From Oscillospiraceae bacterium (lineage in GTDB: Bacteria > Bacillota > Clostridia > Oscillospirales > Oscillospiraceae): DNA of 44,409 nt. Location of the stretch: positions 1-44,409 of the forward strand of contig WRNV01000012.1 in the NCBI GenBank assembly GCA_009776445.1, given 5' to 3'. Position 1 is the first letter of the stretch. Every line of letters begins with the position of its first letter. Positions 19,301 through 29,900 of the stretch are shown piece after piece. The translations under genes and the position numbers were made by a program. The notes beneath the pieces were generated by a model. The model ran no database searches. It was not told the DNA's origin and saw nothing but the letters and a program-made list of their open reading frames with translations.

Positions 19301-22300
19301 AGGCTTTTGCTCATTGTGTTGGTTTAGAGGACATTAAAATTGTAGATAGAGTGGATAATATTGGAGTTGGAGCTTTTGCTTTCTGTAAAAACCTCACTTA
19401 CATAAAGATTCCATCTGGGGTGACAAGTATCAGCCAAGAACTCTTTTATGGATGCAGCAGTCTTACACAAGTTGGTATACCGGACAGTGTAAGTAGTATA
19501 GGTGTTAGGGCTTTTGCGTTTTGTGACAGCCTAACTGAGATATATATCCCAAACGGTATAATAGAAATCAGTAATGGTGTTTTTAGCGGGTGTAGCAGCA
19601 TAGCACGTATTAAAATTCCAGCTAGTGTAGTAGAAATAGGAGATGTCGCTTTTGGAGATTGTACCAGCCTAGAAAGTATTTGTATTCCAGATAGCGTGAA
19701 GAACATTGGCGAGCTTGCTTTCTATAACTGTGCCAAGCTGGAAAGCATTACAATACCAAACATTCCAAATGGTATTACAGAAATTAAGGATTATACTTTC
19801 CATAGTTGCGAAAGTCTCAAAAAAATTATTATACCAGATAGCGTGACAAGTATTGGAGTTGCGTCCTTTGCTTACTGCGCAAGACTTGAAGATATTAAAA
19901 TCCCGGATAAGGTTACAAGTATTGGTGAAGGCGCTTTTCGCAATTGCGAAAATATCGAAAATATAATTATTCCAAACAGCGTAACAACCCTTGGAAAAGG
20001 GGCTTTCTACGAATGTGCTGGTCTAGAGAGCGTCAAAATCGGCGATGGTGTGAAAAGTATCAGCGAGGCGCTTTTCGAGGATTGCGCTAAGCTTATAAAG
20101 GTGTGCGGCGGAAATATCATAACAAGTATCGGCAAAAACGCGTTCTATGGCTGCATCAACCTAACAAGTATTAATTTTCTACAAAATGTGACGAGTATTG
20201 GTGAAACAGCGTTCTATAACTGCACAAGCCTCACTAATATTGAATTCTCGAAAAGTTTAGTTAGTATTAGTCACTGGGCTTTCGGGTATTGTATAAGCCT
20301 CACAAACGTTGACATTCCAGCTAGCGTGAAATATATCGGTAGTCGTGCATTCTATAGATGCACTAAACTGTCAAGGATAAACTTTGACGATGACGCGCCA
20401 GAGGTGGGTCAAGAGTCATTTTTGGGCGTATCACCCCAGGCGATTGCGTATGTTCCCTCTGATGCAAAGGGATTCCTTCGGGAGGGGGCGTTTTGGAATG
20501 GTTTATTAGTGAGATATGGGAAATCAGTTCATTTCTATCCAGACAAGGAAGGAGAAATTCTTTCGCAAGATGGAGTAATCACACAGCTCGCTACCGCTGG
20601 AATTGGGGATGGCTATGATGGCTATCCATTTGAAGCTGAACTCGACGAAACGGTCAAGATAATTGATGAAAACGCGTTCTCAAACCATAGTAATCTCATG
20701 AATATAGTTATCCCTGCTGGCGTGGAAAAGATTGGTTCTTCGGCATTCTTAAACTGCAACGGGCTTTTGAGTATTGATATTCCAGAAAGTGTCGGAGAAA
20801 TCGGAGACCAAGCTTTTGTAGGCTGCGCAAAGCTCATGGATATCAATGTAAGCCCTGATAATATCGACTATTTATCCATCGACGGTGTCTTATTCAATAA
20901 CGATAAGACAACTCTGATTGTATATCCTAATGGCAAATCAGGCGATTATACCATCCCTGAAGGCGTGTCATCTATTGGTATGGAAGCCTTTTTCAATTGC
21001 ACTGAACTCACAATTATATATATCCCAAACGGCGTGATTGAAATTCCTGAAATGGCATTCAGCAACTGTGAAAAGCTCACAACTGTCTTTATTCCGGAAA
21101 GTATGGTTAGTATCAGCAGTAGCTCATTTAATTATTGCAGCAATCTTTCTGATATCTATTTTGACGGAGATGCGCCGAGTAACATGGAGTCAGGTGTATT
21201 CTCCAACATACAAGACGGAGCAAAAGCGCACGTTTACCCATCAGCAGAGGACTTCGATGCAGTGGAAGGAATATGGCAAGGGCTGATTGTTATATACCGT
21301 GATCTCCCAGAAGAGAAGACAATCATATTCTATACATGTAGCCAAGATAGGACGCTAACAAAAGCGGAGGTCGATGCGAGGATCGCCAAAGAAAAGATAC
21401 CCAAATATGGAAGATTGAAGGCAAAGTTTGACGAGAAAGTAGATGCAATTGGAGACGAGGCATTTTGCGGTCTCGCATCTCTCATTAGCATTGAGATTCC
21501 AGAAAACGTAAAAAGAATTGGCAGCAAAGCATTTGAAAATTGTAAGAACCTATCAGAAGCCTATTTTTATGGTAATGAGCCAGATGTCGCTACAGGAGCG
21601 TTTGACGGAATATACGCAGGAGCGGTGGCTTATGTCAATCAGTACGCGAAAGGTTTCCCGGCGCTAGGACAGCATTGGCCAGCGCAAGAACAGTATGTAA
21701 ATAACGGATTTATAATTCGATACCAAAGAGACTTGATTGCGTACCAGTATCTTCCTTTTTCTCTTATGCTCCCAACCACTGACGTTTACGGGTGGAAAGA
21801 GATAGGAGTTTGGCCAGAAGGCTTGAAGATTTCAGAAGGTGACGATATACGTGAACGTGGCGAGATTTGCGGAGCGCCTATGGAATACGGCAAATATGAA
21901 GTAACGGTTCGAGCGATAGACGAGGAGAAAAACGAACTACCAGATAAGGATATGACCTTTATAATCGATATTCAGGAAAGAAGAACTCAAGTCCAGTTAA
22001 CTGAGCTAAATGAAGCCAATGCTTTTAAATTTGAGAAGCCGATGGGCACTTACACTAATAATTATGAGGAAGGCATCTATGTTGTAAATGTAGATTACAT
22101 GAACCCGACAAATGTGGATATCGAATTCGCTAGTAACAATGTAGACTTCATCGCGTTATGGATTGACGGCGAGATTGTACCTCAAGATAGCGACAACTAT
22201 AGCGTCCAAACAATACAAGGTCAGTCAGGTGGTATTACATCCAAAATTATCACTGTATATTGGGAAAAGCTCAAAAAATTAGATGCAACAATCCCACATG

Positions 22301-22944
22301 TGCTCGCAGGTGAGTTTAAAGCGGGTGGAGCGGTATATGGCCAGCAATACGTTATAGCTCAGAATTTCATAATTAATGCTATTGCGGTATCAACGCCAGC
22401 GCTAACACCAACGCCAACGCCTAATCATATTTCGCTCCCCAATGGTTCACCCACTGTAGCTCTTGAAGAGTTCGACAAAATGGATAACACTGATGAATAT
22501 GTTAATCACGATGACCGAGCTAACCCTGATAACAATGATGATTCAGAGGATAATAAAAATCCTGACCAACGTAGCGACAAGCTTGACAACTCGAATAATG
22601 TTGACAACATAAATATCCGGATCCGCCCCACCCAATTGACAGACAGTCCGGATGGAAGTGTCATATCCCCCACACCTACTTCCTCACCGCCCCCCACGCC
22701 TACTCCGGCCCCCACGCCTACCACATATCCCTTGTCCCCCACACCTACTCCGCAAATCGGTGGTTTCTCAACTAAAGGGACAGGGGGCAACGAGCCCGAT
22801 TCTCTTGAAATTGTATCGTATAATTCACCTACTGAAAATAACAATATAAATATTATTATTATATTCGGCTCCACAGCAACGTGTTGCATTGTTTTTACGT
22901 GCGCGGTTGCCCTGAAAAGAAGAAAAAACAAGAAAAATGCATGA
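16390..22944 (+). CDS. Giant BspA-type leucine-rich-repeat surface protein, membrane anchored
   Basis: About 2184 residues. The start is ATG 16390 or, with better spacing from GGGGGAG, ATG 16396. A signal peptide (VVFWVLFIILIIGNLPVVD, cleavage near QAEV) is followed by many LRR_5 units of the pattern SIGxxAFxxCxxLTSIxIPxSV. The protein has seven modules that each open with a TITF-NGTLTQ-EV-QI segment (bases ~16657, 17128, 17533, 18277, 18963, 20523, 21318). Several close with a YFDGxAPxV-like segment and WNGLIVIYRD-like sequence. Three copies of a DGVLFNxDKTxL-type insert with PxGKSGxYxIPxGV are present. The C-terminus is an Asp/Asn-rich then Thr-Pro-rich stalk and a final membrane segment (IIIIFGSTATCCIVFTCAVAL) before RRKNKK; no LPXTG. 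BspA-like repeats mediate adhesion in other organisms; here adhesion is inferred. Confidence 0.92.
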   Translation: MKMRGKRFVKKVVFWVLFIILIIGNLPVVDTQAEVYDEIQINSDSTDGEIFGQHSAVEDEEQKEPEGEVDDGSSSGTGVVGQDLGENTIEFTSSNGILTQENVIEQIGPKGYAEDDTFAAIIDDSVTRIGDGAFESRAGLKSVSFSNSLESIGVYSFYACTSLTKIEIPQSVVFVDKGAFLECSHLSEVYFDGNAPTVELFAFSRISSEAKAYVYPEYVYPSVDGFPVEWQVWKELKILYREALNVKTITFSTDDVNGTLSQTEVSEQLKIIVGDDNCKLKAEFHASVKAIGCMAFYECSQLVSIEIPITIVSIESRAFGDCKNLVKAYFDAGEPNVESDAFEGKADNAVAYVYRYVKGFPAQGELWNGFIVKYRDNSGERSITFNTFNANGTLTPEDVSLQLSLTALDYSNGFIAKFSDNVKAINAQAFERCTSLVSVIISDNVKSIGAYAFHSCTNLASIQIPDSVEGIGDTTFVGCTSLMEINVSDDNKEYSSSYDGVLFNWDKSTLICFPGGKSGSYTIPYGVVNIGGHSFDGCADLISVFIPNSVINIGSYAFSNCVKLSNVYFDGEAPTNVGRSAFSGLPKIALAHVYPPPVANKFPDEGKPWNMLTIKHRDIQNRDVSNNIIITFQTNSADGTLTYLEVGEQITGDRFIAEFDTSVKSIGNSAFDRCSNLMSVLIANNVSSIGDQAFNNCINLTDVMITDSVVSIGDWVFDGCASLKEINVSEDNVAYSSSVEGVLFNKDKTRLVVFPAGKSGSYVIPYGVTIIDDSAFYNCVGLTSVIIPNSVTAIADYAFNYCSSLTSITIPSNVKSIGNFAFAYCTNLSEIIGDLPEDDYIGAWAFDETPDKRDVPTSTITFSANGTLTQKEVRNQILGKIGQDDGLFVAEFEDTVTAIDDMAFYDYPNLTSVDLGQNVESIGELAFAYCVGLRDITIADNVTSVGIQAFYACSNLTRVDIGYQVNSIGAEAFAHCVGLEDIKIVDRVDNIGVGAFAFCKNLTYIKIPSGVTSISQELFYGCSSLTQVGIPDSVSSIGVRAFAFCDSLTEIYIPNGIIEISNGVFSGCSSIARIKIPASVVEIGDVAFGDCTSLESICIPDSVKNIGELAFYNCAKLESITIPNIPNGITEIKDYTFHSCESLKKIIIPDSVTSIGVASFAYCARLEDIKIPDKVTSIGEGAFRNCENIENIIIPNSVTTLGKGAFYECAGLESVKIGDGVKSISEALFEDCAKLIKVCGGNIITSIGKNAFYGCINLTSINFLQNVTSIGETAFYNCTSLTNIEFSKSLVSISHWAFGYCISLTNVDIPASVKYIGSRAFYRCTKLSRINFDDDAPEVGQESFLGVSPQAIAYVPSDAKGFLREGAFWNGLLVRYGKSVHFYPDKEGEILSQDGVITQLATAGIGDGYDGYPFEAELDETVKIIDENAFSNHSNLMNIVIPAGVEKIGSSAFLNCNGLLSIDIPESVGEIGDQAFVGCAKLMDINVSPDNIDYLSIDGVLFNNDKTTLIVYPNGKSGDYTIPEGVSSIGMEAFFNCTELTIIYIPNGVIEIPEMAFSNCEKLTTVFIPESMVSISSSSFNYCSNLSDIYFDGDAPSNMESGVFSNIQDGAKAHVYPSAEDFDAVEGIWQGLIVIYRDLPEEKTIIFYTCSQDRTLTKAEVDARIAKEKIPKYGRLKAKFDEKVDAIGDEAFCGLASLISIEIPENVKRIGSKAFENCKNLSEAYFYGNEPDVATGAFDGIYAGAVAYVNQYAKGFPALGQHWPAQEQYVNNGFIIRYQRDLIAYQYLPFSLMLPTTDVYGWKEIGVWPEGLKISEGDDIRERGEICGAPMEYGKYEVTVRAIDEEKNELPDKDMTFIIDIQERRTQVQLTELNEANAFKFEKPMGTYTNNYEEGIYVVNVDYMNPTNVDIEFASNNVDFIALWIDGEIVPQDSDNYSVQTIQGQSGGITSKIITVYWEKLKKLDATIPHVLAGEFKAGGAVYGQQYVIAQNFIINAIAVSTPALTPTPTPNHISLPNGSPTVALEEFDKMDNTDEYVNHDDRANPDNNDDSEDNKNPDQRSDKLDNSNNVDNINIRIRPTQLTDSPDGSVISPTPTSSPPPTPTPAPTPTTYPLSPTPTPQIGGFSTKGTGGNEPDSLEIVSYNSPTENNNINIIIIFGSTATCCIVFTCAVALKRRKNKKNA

Positions 22945-23001
22945 ATTATTCATACAAGGTTGCATAGAGGAAAACTCAAGTTAATTTGCAAAGAGGAGAA
23001 A

Positions 23002-26000
23002 ATGATAATGTTTGGAAAAATTAGAAAAAAAATACTTGCGCTGGGTCTGGCGATACTGCTGTTTGCACCATTGTGTTCAGTATATGGCATGGATTCCTTT
23101 ACAAATAGTAACAATGGAAACGAAAACTATTACCAAGAAATTTCACAGTTGATTTCATCCACATGGGACGATGCTTTCTTTGGTGTAGCAACAATGTCAA
23201 TCGGCAGTGGTACTATGGAAGTAGACAACCATACTATTGAACTCGACAACCCCGCTGAAATTGTAGATGGTGAGTTAGTTTTGCCATTAGAAGCCTTGCA
23301 GGAGATTGGGATACAAATAACTTCTGACAACAAAGGTGCCTCGTTGAAGAAAAACCATAAAACCATTGAGTTTACATATGATAATAAGAACATGCAGGTT
23401 AACGGTAAATGGAAGGGGATGCGCTCCGCCGCTACCTTTAGGAAAGGAAAACCTGTTGTTCCCGCAAGTGTTTTGACTGAAGAAGGGCTTGATTTTGAAC
23501 TCAACTTCGATGAGAAGGTAGGACAGATCGTCATCACAAATGAGTTTCAAATGGCGCGCGTGTTGGCAAAGGTAAAACCGGGGAAGGCATTGCCTGAAGA
23601 CGCCAATGCTACAAAGACCATAGTCGGGCCAGACGGTTTGTATGTTTTCCAATATGCCACCGAGGAACAAGCTAAAGCTGCCTGTGAACGCTTAAGCGGT
23701 TTGCCCGATGTGCTGTATGCCGAACCAGACGTTATTGTTACTCTTGATGCGGATGATGCAAAGGGCGAGCCTACTAATTACAACGATTCACCACAACATC
23801 TCGGCTGGGGAGCAGTACGTATTGGCAGCGACATATATTTGGAATACCTGGAAGCGCGTGGCAAACTGAATACTCAAGTTATCGTTGCAGTGCTGGACAC
23901 AGGGCTTGACACAACACACTCCATTTTTAAAGGCCGTTGTGTTAACGGCTATAATGCTATTGACAGCGCCAACACAGATGATATTCATGGTCATGGAACG
24001 CATGTAGCCGGCACTATTCTTGATGTTGCTATTACTGCGCAAAATGTCATGATAATGCCTGTTAAGGTGCTGGGAGACAATGGCCAAGGGGGTATTCTCG
24101 GTGTCGCAACCGGTATACAGTGGGCGGTGGAAAATGGCGCGAATGTCATTAATTTGAGTTTAGGAGAAATGATTATTGGGAGCCAAACGTGTTCTGAAAC
24201 AATGGATATTGCAATCGAAATCGCAACCAGTGAGAAATGGAATAGCACAGTTATCGCAGCTGCAGGCAACAAAAACGCTAACGCGAAAGATTTTTGCCCT
24301 GCGCATCTTGAATCGGTGATAACTGTAGCGGCTTCCAACAAAGAAGACAAACCAGTGTCATTCTCAAACTACGGAAGCTGTGTGGATGTTGCGGCACCCG
24401 GCGTGGATATTATTAGCGCTGTAAAGGGCGGAGAAACAGGCCGTATGAGCGGTACATCCATGGCAAGCCCACATGTGGCGGGGGCTGTTGCGTTACTATA
24501 TTGTGATAACCCGTCCATTGAGCCAGCAGCGGCTAAAGCAGCTATCCGCTCCAGTGTTGACACTATATCCTTGTTTAATGGTAGATACTATGGCAGTGGG
24601 ATTTTGAATATAAGCAAAGCGATAGCGGTAACATCATATTTAGAAGTCACACCAGCATATTGTGAGCTTCTTTGCAATACTACACAGCAGCTTGGCGAAA
24701 TAGAGCTTTCTGTGATGTATTATGATTATACTAACGAGGTACCTACAGGTGTAACTCCTCAGATAACATTCACATCAAGCGATTCCAATGTGGCGGAAGT
24801 GTCATCAGATGGTTCTGTAACCGCAAAATCGTCAGGGATAGCTACGATAACAGCTACTGTGGACGGGACAACAGCAACATGTACTGTGTTGGTGACAGAG
24901 AATAACACCAGTTTTGAGGATGCCTTAAACATTATTGCAGGGATTTCGATTCCGGTGTTTGTAACAGAATCGAGACAGATCAGGTACTATAAGTTTATAC
25001 CTGAAGATAGTGGACTCTATGTGGTCGAAAGCGGTAACACTGTCGATAGTACAGATCCATTTGGGAAGCTCTATAATGCTAATAAGAACCTGATTTATCA
25101 AAACGACGATGGCGCTGATAATAAAAACTTTAGAATATCATGTAGCCTCACAGCGGGAAAAGAATACTATATAGCAGCGTCATGCTACGGAAGTGGAATC
25201 GGAAACTATACGTTTAGCATTACTTCTCCAGTATTACCTGAAAGCATAAAAGTAGAGCCAACTGAAGCGAAAATTAGAGTGGGTGAAACTATACGTATTT
25301 CGTCAACAATATTACCGTATAACACAACTGAAAATACGGTCAAGTGGACAAGCAGCAATATTTCGGTCGCCACGGTATCACAAAGCGGCCTTGTTACAGC
25401 AATAGGAAACGGAAAAACTGAAATTACAGCTAAAACGGTCAATGGCAAGGAATCGTCATGTTTGGTGTCAGTTATAGGTAACAGCAATATTGATGATTCT
25501 ATAGAGATATATGCAGGTGGTATAGTTGATGTGACAATTGAAAACGCAGGGGAGTTCGAGTATTACTACTTCACACCAAATGTTAGCGGATTTCATATAA
25601 TCGAGAGCGCTAACCCTTTAGGCAGCACAGATCCATACGGTTATCTCTACGACTCAAACCAATTTCAGATTGCTTCTGACGACGACGGCACCGGAAATCG
25701 TAACTTTCGAATCTCAATCTATCTCATGGCGGAGCAAAAATATTATATAGGAGCAACATGCTACGGTGCCGGAACTGGAGACTATAAATTCACTATCACA
25801 CAACCAGAATCTCCTCCAACAAGCATAACCGTATCACCGACCGTAATGATAATAGATTTAAATGAAGCAAGACAGGATATAACAGCGACAGTATTGCCAT
25901 ATAATTACCAAAGGGGAAAAGAAATTATATGGGAGAGCAGTAATAATGGCGTCGCAACAGTGGATCACACACTCAGTAGTCTCAGTAGTGTACGTCCAAT

Positions 26001-26715
26001 ATCAATTGGCACGACGAAAATTACGGCGAGAATAGATGATTTAGAAGCGTACTGCTACGTAACAGTTGCGGAAATAAACAAAACTTTTGAAAGGGCAATA
26101 TCTGTCACAAATGATGTTTCAGTTCCAGTATCGGTAACAGGTGCGAGGCAGATACGATATTATAAATTTGTACCCACAGATAGCGGAGACTATACTATCG
26201 AGAGTACTGACCCTGCTGGTAATACAGATCCATACGGGTACCTATACTTTGCAAACAAAGCTCTTATTACGTCCGACGATGACGGCGCTGGGAACCGAAA
26301 CTTCAAAATTTCGTATAATCTTTTAGCCGGGCAAACATATTACATTGGAGCAGCATGCTTTGGCACAGGAACCGGCAGCTATATGTTCAGTATTGAGTGT
26401 ACAACATCACCGCCATTACCTAATACGTGGCCTCTTGTAATAGACGCACCCTATGGAAACGAAGACACGCCTAAAATCCATATAGTAGAGGTCACCAGCG
26501 CCGAAAAAATAACGATTGCGCTTACAGGAGCAAAAAACGACATCTATTCGATTTCGCTGTGGAAAGACGGAGCTGAGCTTGCCAAAAGCGAATCAAGCAG
26601 AGTGATATCTCTCACATATAATATTGCTATATTGGAGACAGGAGAATATGAGGTAAGAGTTAAAAAGGAATCAGCTATCAATGGGTTATACTCGCTTACG
26701 GTAAAGCTAGAGTAA
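23002..26715 (+). CDS. Secreted subtilisin-like serine protease (S8) with stalk, Big2 and PPC domains
   Basis: About 1237 residues from ATG 23002 (GAGGAG just upstream; ATG 23008 is also possible). The order is: signal peptide (ILALGLAILLFAPLCSVYG); a copper-amine-oxidase-N-like stalk domain (~65-175); a propeptide resembling inhibitor I9/fervidolysin prosequences (~180-250); and the S8 catalytic domain with D299 (VLDTGLD), H331 (HGHGTHVAG), oxyanion N423 (AAGNKN) and S486 (GTSMASPHVAG). Three Big2-PPC pairs follow (each PPC ends like AGKEYYIAASCYGSGIGNY), then a C-terminal beta domain ending SAINGLYSLTVKLE. All catalytic residues are present. It begins 57 bases after the LRR gene, so the two are probably cotranscribed; processing of the giant surface proteins is a plausible role. 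A decayed copy of its tail lies at 32001. Confidence 0.94.
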   Translation: MIMFGKIRKKILALGLAILLFAPLCSVYGMDSFTNSNNGNENYYQEISQLISSTWDDAFFGVATMSIGSGTMEVDNHTIELDNPAEIVDGELVLPLEALQEIGIQITSDNKGASLKKNHKTIEFTYDNKNMQVNGKWKGMRSAATFRKGKPVVPASVLTEEGLDFELNFDEKVGQIVITNEFQMARVLAKVKPGKALPEDANATKTIVGPDGLYVFQYATEEQAKAACERLSGLPDVLYAEPDVIVTLDADDAKGEPTNYNDSPQHLGWGAVRIGSDIYLEYLEARGKLNTQVIVAVLDTGLDTTHSIFKGRCVNGYNAIDSANTDDIHGHGTHVAGTILDVAITAQNVMIMPVKVLGDNGQGGILGVATGIQWAVENGANVINLSLGEMIIGSQTCSETMDIAIEIATSEKWNSTVIAAAGNKNANAKDFCPAHLESVITVAASNKEDKPVSFSNYGSCVDVAAPGVDIISAVKGGETGRMSGTSMASPHVAGAVALLYCDNPSIEPAAAKAAIRSSVDTISLFNGRYYGSGILNISKAIAVTSYLEVTPAYCELLCNTTQQLGEIELSVMYYDYTNEVPTGVTPQITFTSSDSNVAEVSSDGSVTAKSSGIATITATVDGTTATCTVLVTENNTSFEDALNIIAGISIPVFVTESRQIRYYKFIPEDSGLYVVESGNTVDSTDPFGKLYNANKNLIYQNDDGADNKNFRISCSLTAGKEYYIAASCYGSGIGNYTFSITSPVLPESIKVEPTEAKIRVGETIRISSTILPYNTTENTVKWTSSNISVATVSQSGLVTAIGNGKTEITAKTVNGKESSCLVSVIGNSNIDDSIEIYAGGIVDVTIENAGEFEYYYFTPNVSGFHIIESANPLGSTDPYGYLYDSNQFQIASDDDGTGNRNFRISIYLMAEQKYYIGATCYGAGTGDYKFTITQPESPPTSITVSPTVMIIDLNEARQDITATVLPYNYQRGKEIIWESSNNGVATVDHTLSSLSSVRPISIGTTKITARIDDLEAYCYVTVAEINKTFERAISVTNDVSVPVSVTGARQIRYYKFVPTDSGDYTIESTDPAGNTDPYGYLYFANKALITSDDDGAGNRNFKISYNLLAGQTYYIGAACFGTGTGSYMFSIECTTSPPLPNTWPLVIDAPYGNEDTPKIHIVEVTSAEKITIALTGAKNDIYSISLWKDGAELAKSESSRVISLTYNIAILETGEYEVRVKKESAINGLYSLTVKLE

Positions 26716-26881
26716 GCTTTTAGCAACAGCTTTGCAAGGATATCGCACACTAGAAAACGTAAACACGATGTTGTCAAGGACAATACCGTATTAACACTAA
26801 GAGTGGCTCAATTTTTCGTAGTCATATCAATCAAGGTTACAATTTTCTCGGTTACCAATTGCGCTTGCTTTAATGGGGCAT

Positions 26882-26925
26882 ATGATAATTTTCATATTTA
26901 CAGTTTAGAAAATTAACTTTACAAT
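26882..26925 (+). promoter_or_regulatory. Shared operator-promoter module, copy A
   Basis: Palindrome ATATGATAATTTTCATAT (26880-26897) touches a -35 box TTTACA (26897-26902). After exactly 17 bases comes TACAAT (26920-26925). The upstream ~60 bases (GTCATATCAATC..., TTACCAATTGCGCTTGCTTT) also match copy B. The start codon of the PPC/dockerin/cohesin gene follows 50 bases later. Confidence 0.8.
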
Positions 26926-26975
26926 CCATATCAAGAAGAGCTTGGGCGAGAAAAAACTATTGGAGGGGTTAGTTT

Positions 26976-29900
26976 ATGAATGGGAAAAACGAATCGAGTT
27001 CGAGCAAAGTTGTATTGTCGCCAACTATTGATAGGGACATGATCTTATCGCAGCTTAACACTTTTGCGTTTGCGGTTATTTCTGAAACAGAATCTGAGGC
27101 ACCCACAGAAACCGATGATGCTGAGTGCGCTAAAGTGGAAGTAAATTCAATGATTGAGATGAAGTTTGATGGCAATGAACAATTGTCTGATCATGGAACT
27201 TATGGGAAAAAATATTGGTTTTTGGGGAAATCAGAACAGAAAGTCCAGATTCGAATGGATTCTACTGATTTCGACAGCTTTTTACTATTATACGACTCAG
27301 AATTTAATCTTGTAGCTTATGACGATGATGCTGGACGCAGTCTCAACGCTCGCATCGATTACGTATTGCCTAGTGACGGTTATTATTATATCGTGGCAAC
27401 GCAGTGGTCAAGTAGCCTTGGGTCAGCAACGCTCTTTGTGGGTTATCCGGACAGCACCATTACATACGATGCAAATGATGGAGGCCTTGGTGGTCCATGG
27501 TTGGACATGTTTGTATCCGAACACCCGATCCAGATTGTTGATTCTATACCCACGATACTGCATGGTAGCTATATGTTTTGCGGATGGACGACGCAAAAGG
27601 TAAGCGTGGAGGATAGCGCCAACTATTTAGAGAAGATATATCAACCAGGAGAGTTTACTAATCTAGCCGGTTCCACTACGTTATACGCTTTATGGGCTTG
27701 CTGTGACAGCCCCCTACAGCTGCCATTTAGTGTTGAAGCAAACTTGTCTGATAGCATGTATTGGTCGCCTTCTACTTGGGAGAGAGGCTTTTGTTACTGT
27801 ATATCGCTTGATTCAAGTCAAACGCTGGTAGCAACAATGGATTCGAATAATATTGACTCGCTTCTTATACTCTATAATAAGATGGGGGAAATTGTCGCAT
27901 ATGACGATGATAGTGGCTATGGGTCTAATGCACCCCTAATTTATTGTGCTCCTGAGCAGTGTAAATTCTATCTGCACGCTACATCTTGGAATACCCCTTC
28001 ACCAGACAATGGCATGTTTACGTTGTCAGTTGAAGTTGGATCCAGCTCCAAGATAGTTACTCTAGAATACGACGCTAATGGCGGTACGAACTCGCCAGAA
28101 AATCTCACAACTCTAGCTAATGCCGCTGTAACCATAAGCTCAGTTATACCTACTCTCAAGGAGAATATTTTCATGGGATGGTCAACAAGTAATACAGCGA
28201 CTATAGTGGATTATATGCCAGGTGACACTTTCATCTTTGGAAACATAAACCTAATGTTTTATGCGTTATGGGAAAAGTATAAACTGGTAGAGGAACTTCC
28301 ATTTTCTAGCTACGAAGAATTAAATTATACCGATGATGGTCGATCACAGCGCGGCACTTTGATGAAAGGCTATTCTTTCTATGCTTATGCTGGTTCAGCA
28401 ATTATTGCAACAATGAGTTCGTCCGTCGTTGATCCTTGCCTTTATCTGCTCAATTCCAACGGGGATTTAGTCGCCCACAATGATGACTCCTGCGACGACT
28501 CCGGCAAGTGGACGTGCGATTCAAGAATCGTGTACATGGTGGAAGAACAAGGAATGTATTACTTGCAGGCTACGACATATAGCGTGGGAACAGGATATTT
28601 CAACTTGAGCATCGAATTGGGAACAAAGCGCATGATTACATACGACGCGCAAGGCGGGTATCCCACCCCGCCGCCAGCGTACCTTTCTGGCGAAAAGGCA
28701 CAGATCAGTAACCTGCTTCCAATACGGCTGGGCTACACTTTCATGGGATGGGATACCGTTCCAGAGGGAAAGGGGCACTATCAGAGGGACAAAGAGTATA
28801 CATTCGAAAACGATATAACACTATACGCGATATGGAGTGGGCATGATTTGCAGGTCAATGAAATATCAGCTCCGTCATACACGAAGGGCGAATTACTTCA
28901 TTCTCCGTTACTTGAAACTGATCGAGACAGACATTATGATGTCTACAGTGTTGAGTTGACATTTGGACAGGATGTTACGATATTGATGGAGTCATCTGAT
29001 TTTGATTGTTTCCTTTATTTATTAAATCCCGACGGATCTTTCTATACACTTAATGATGATTATTGCGGTAACTTGGACGCGATGATCAAGTTCACTGCAC
29101 CTATTGCCGGGAAGTATTATATCTTAGCTTCACAATATTCGGGAAACAGAAATGGGAGATACTCTTTAACAGTTATCAGTTACGGCGACGTGGACGGCGA
29201 CGGTGAAGTTACGCTTGGCGACGCCACGCGCATTGCTCAATATGTCAACAAGTGGCCAGTGGATATCAATACTAAATCCGCTGATGTTGATGACGACGGT
29301 GAAGTGACGCTTGCTGACGCTATTCTTATAGCCAAATATGTAAACAAATGGTTTGACAAGTTCCCTATTGAAAGAAATGTTATTCAGGCTAGTAATATCG
29401 TGCCGTTCAGCATAGCTGCTTCTTCATCCCAACTCTTGTATGATAATCTAACAGTTTCAGTTATTGGTCCATCTGGTTCAGTTAAACAGGGCGAAACCGT
29501 GGTAGTGGAAGTGAAGATTGAGGGGAATTCCGGACTTGCGAGTTTGGCGCTAGATATAAGTTATGACGCTAATGTATTTGAGCTTGTGAGCAAGAGCAAT
29601 GCGAGTCGCGGCGCCGCGTTAGGAAGCCTATTGTTTACTGGTTTGAATGATATGACTTATCAAAAAAATCCATTTAGGGTTTCATGGTTTGGTACTAAGC
29701 AAGACGACTCTAATGGCGTTATACTTTTGATTGATTTCAAGATAAAGGACGACGCAGCTGATGGTGATTATTGCATTACCGTTGATTATAGTCCGAGAAA
29801 CACAAGAGACGAGGACTTAAAACTGGTTGCGCTGGATACTGTTAACGCAAGCGTAACTGTAGCGGCAACTGCTGTGAAGGCCATTATTACAGAGGGATAT

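Noticed and set aside
22506..22931. 141-codon minus-strand frame at the LRR gene end
   Set aside because: It is the antisense of the Thr-Pro stalk and membrane anchor; Gly/Val richness follows from that.
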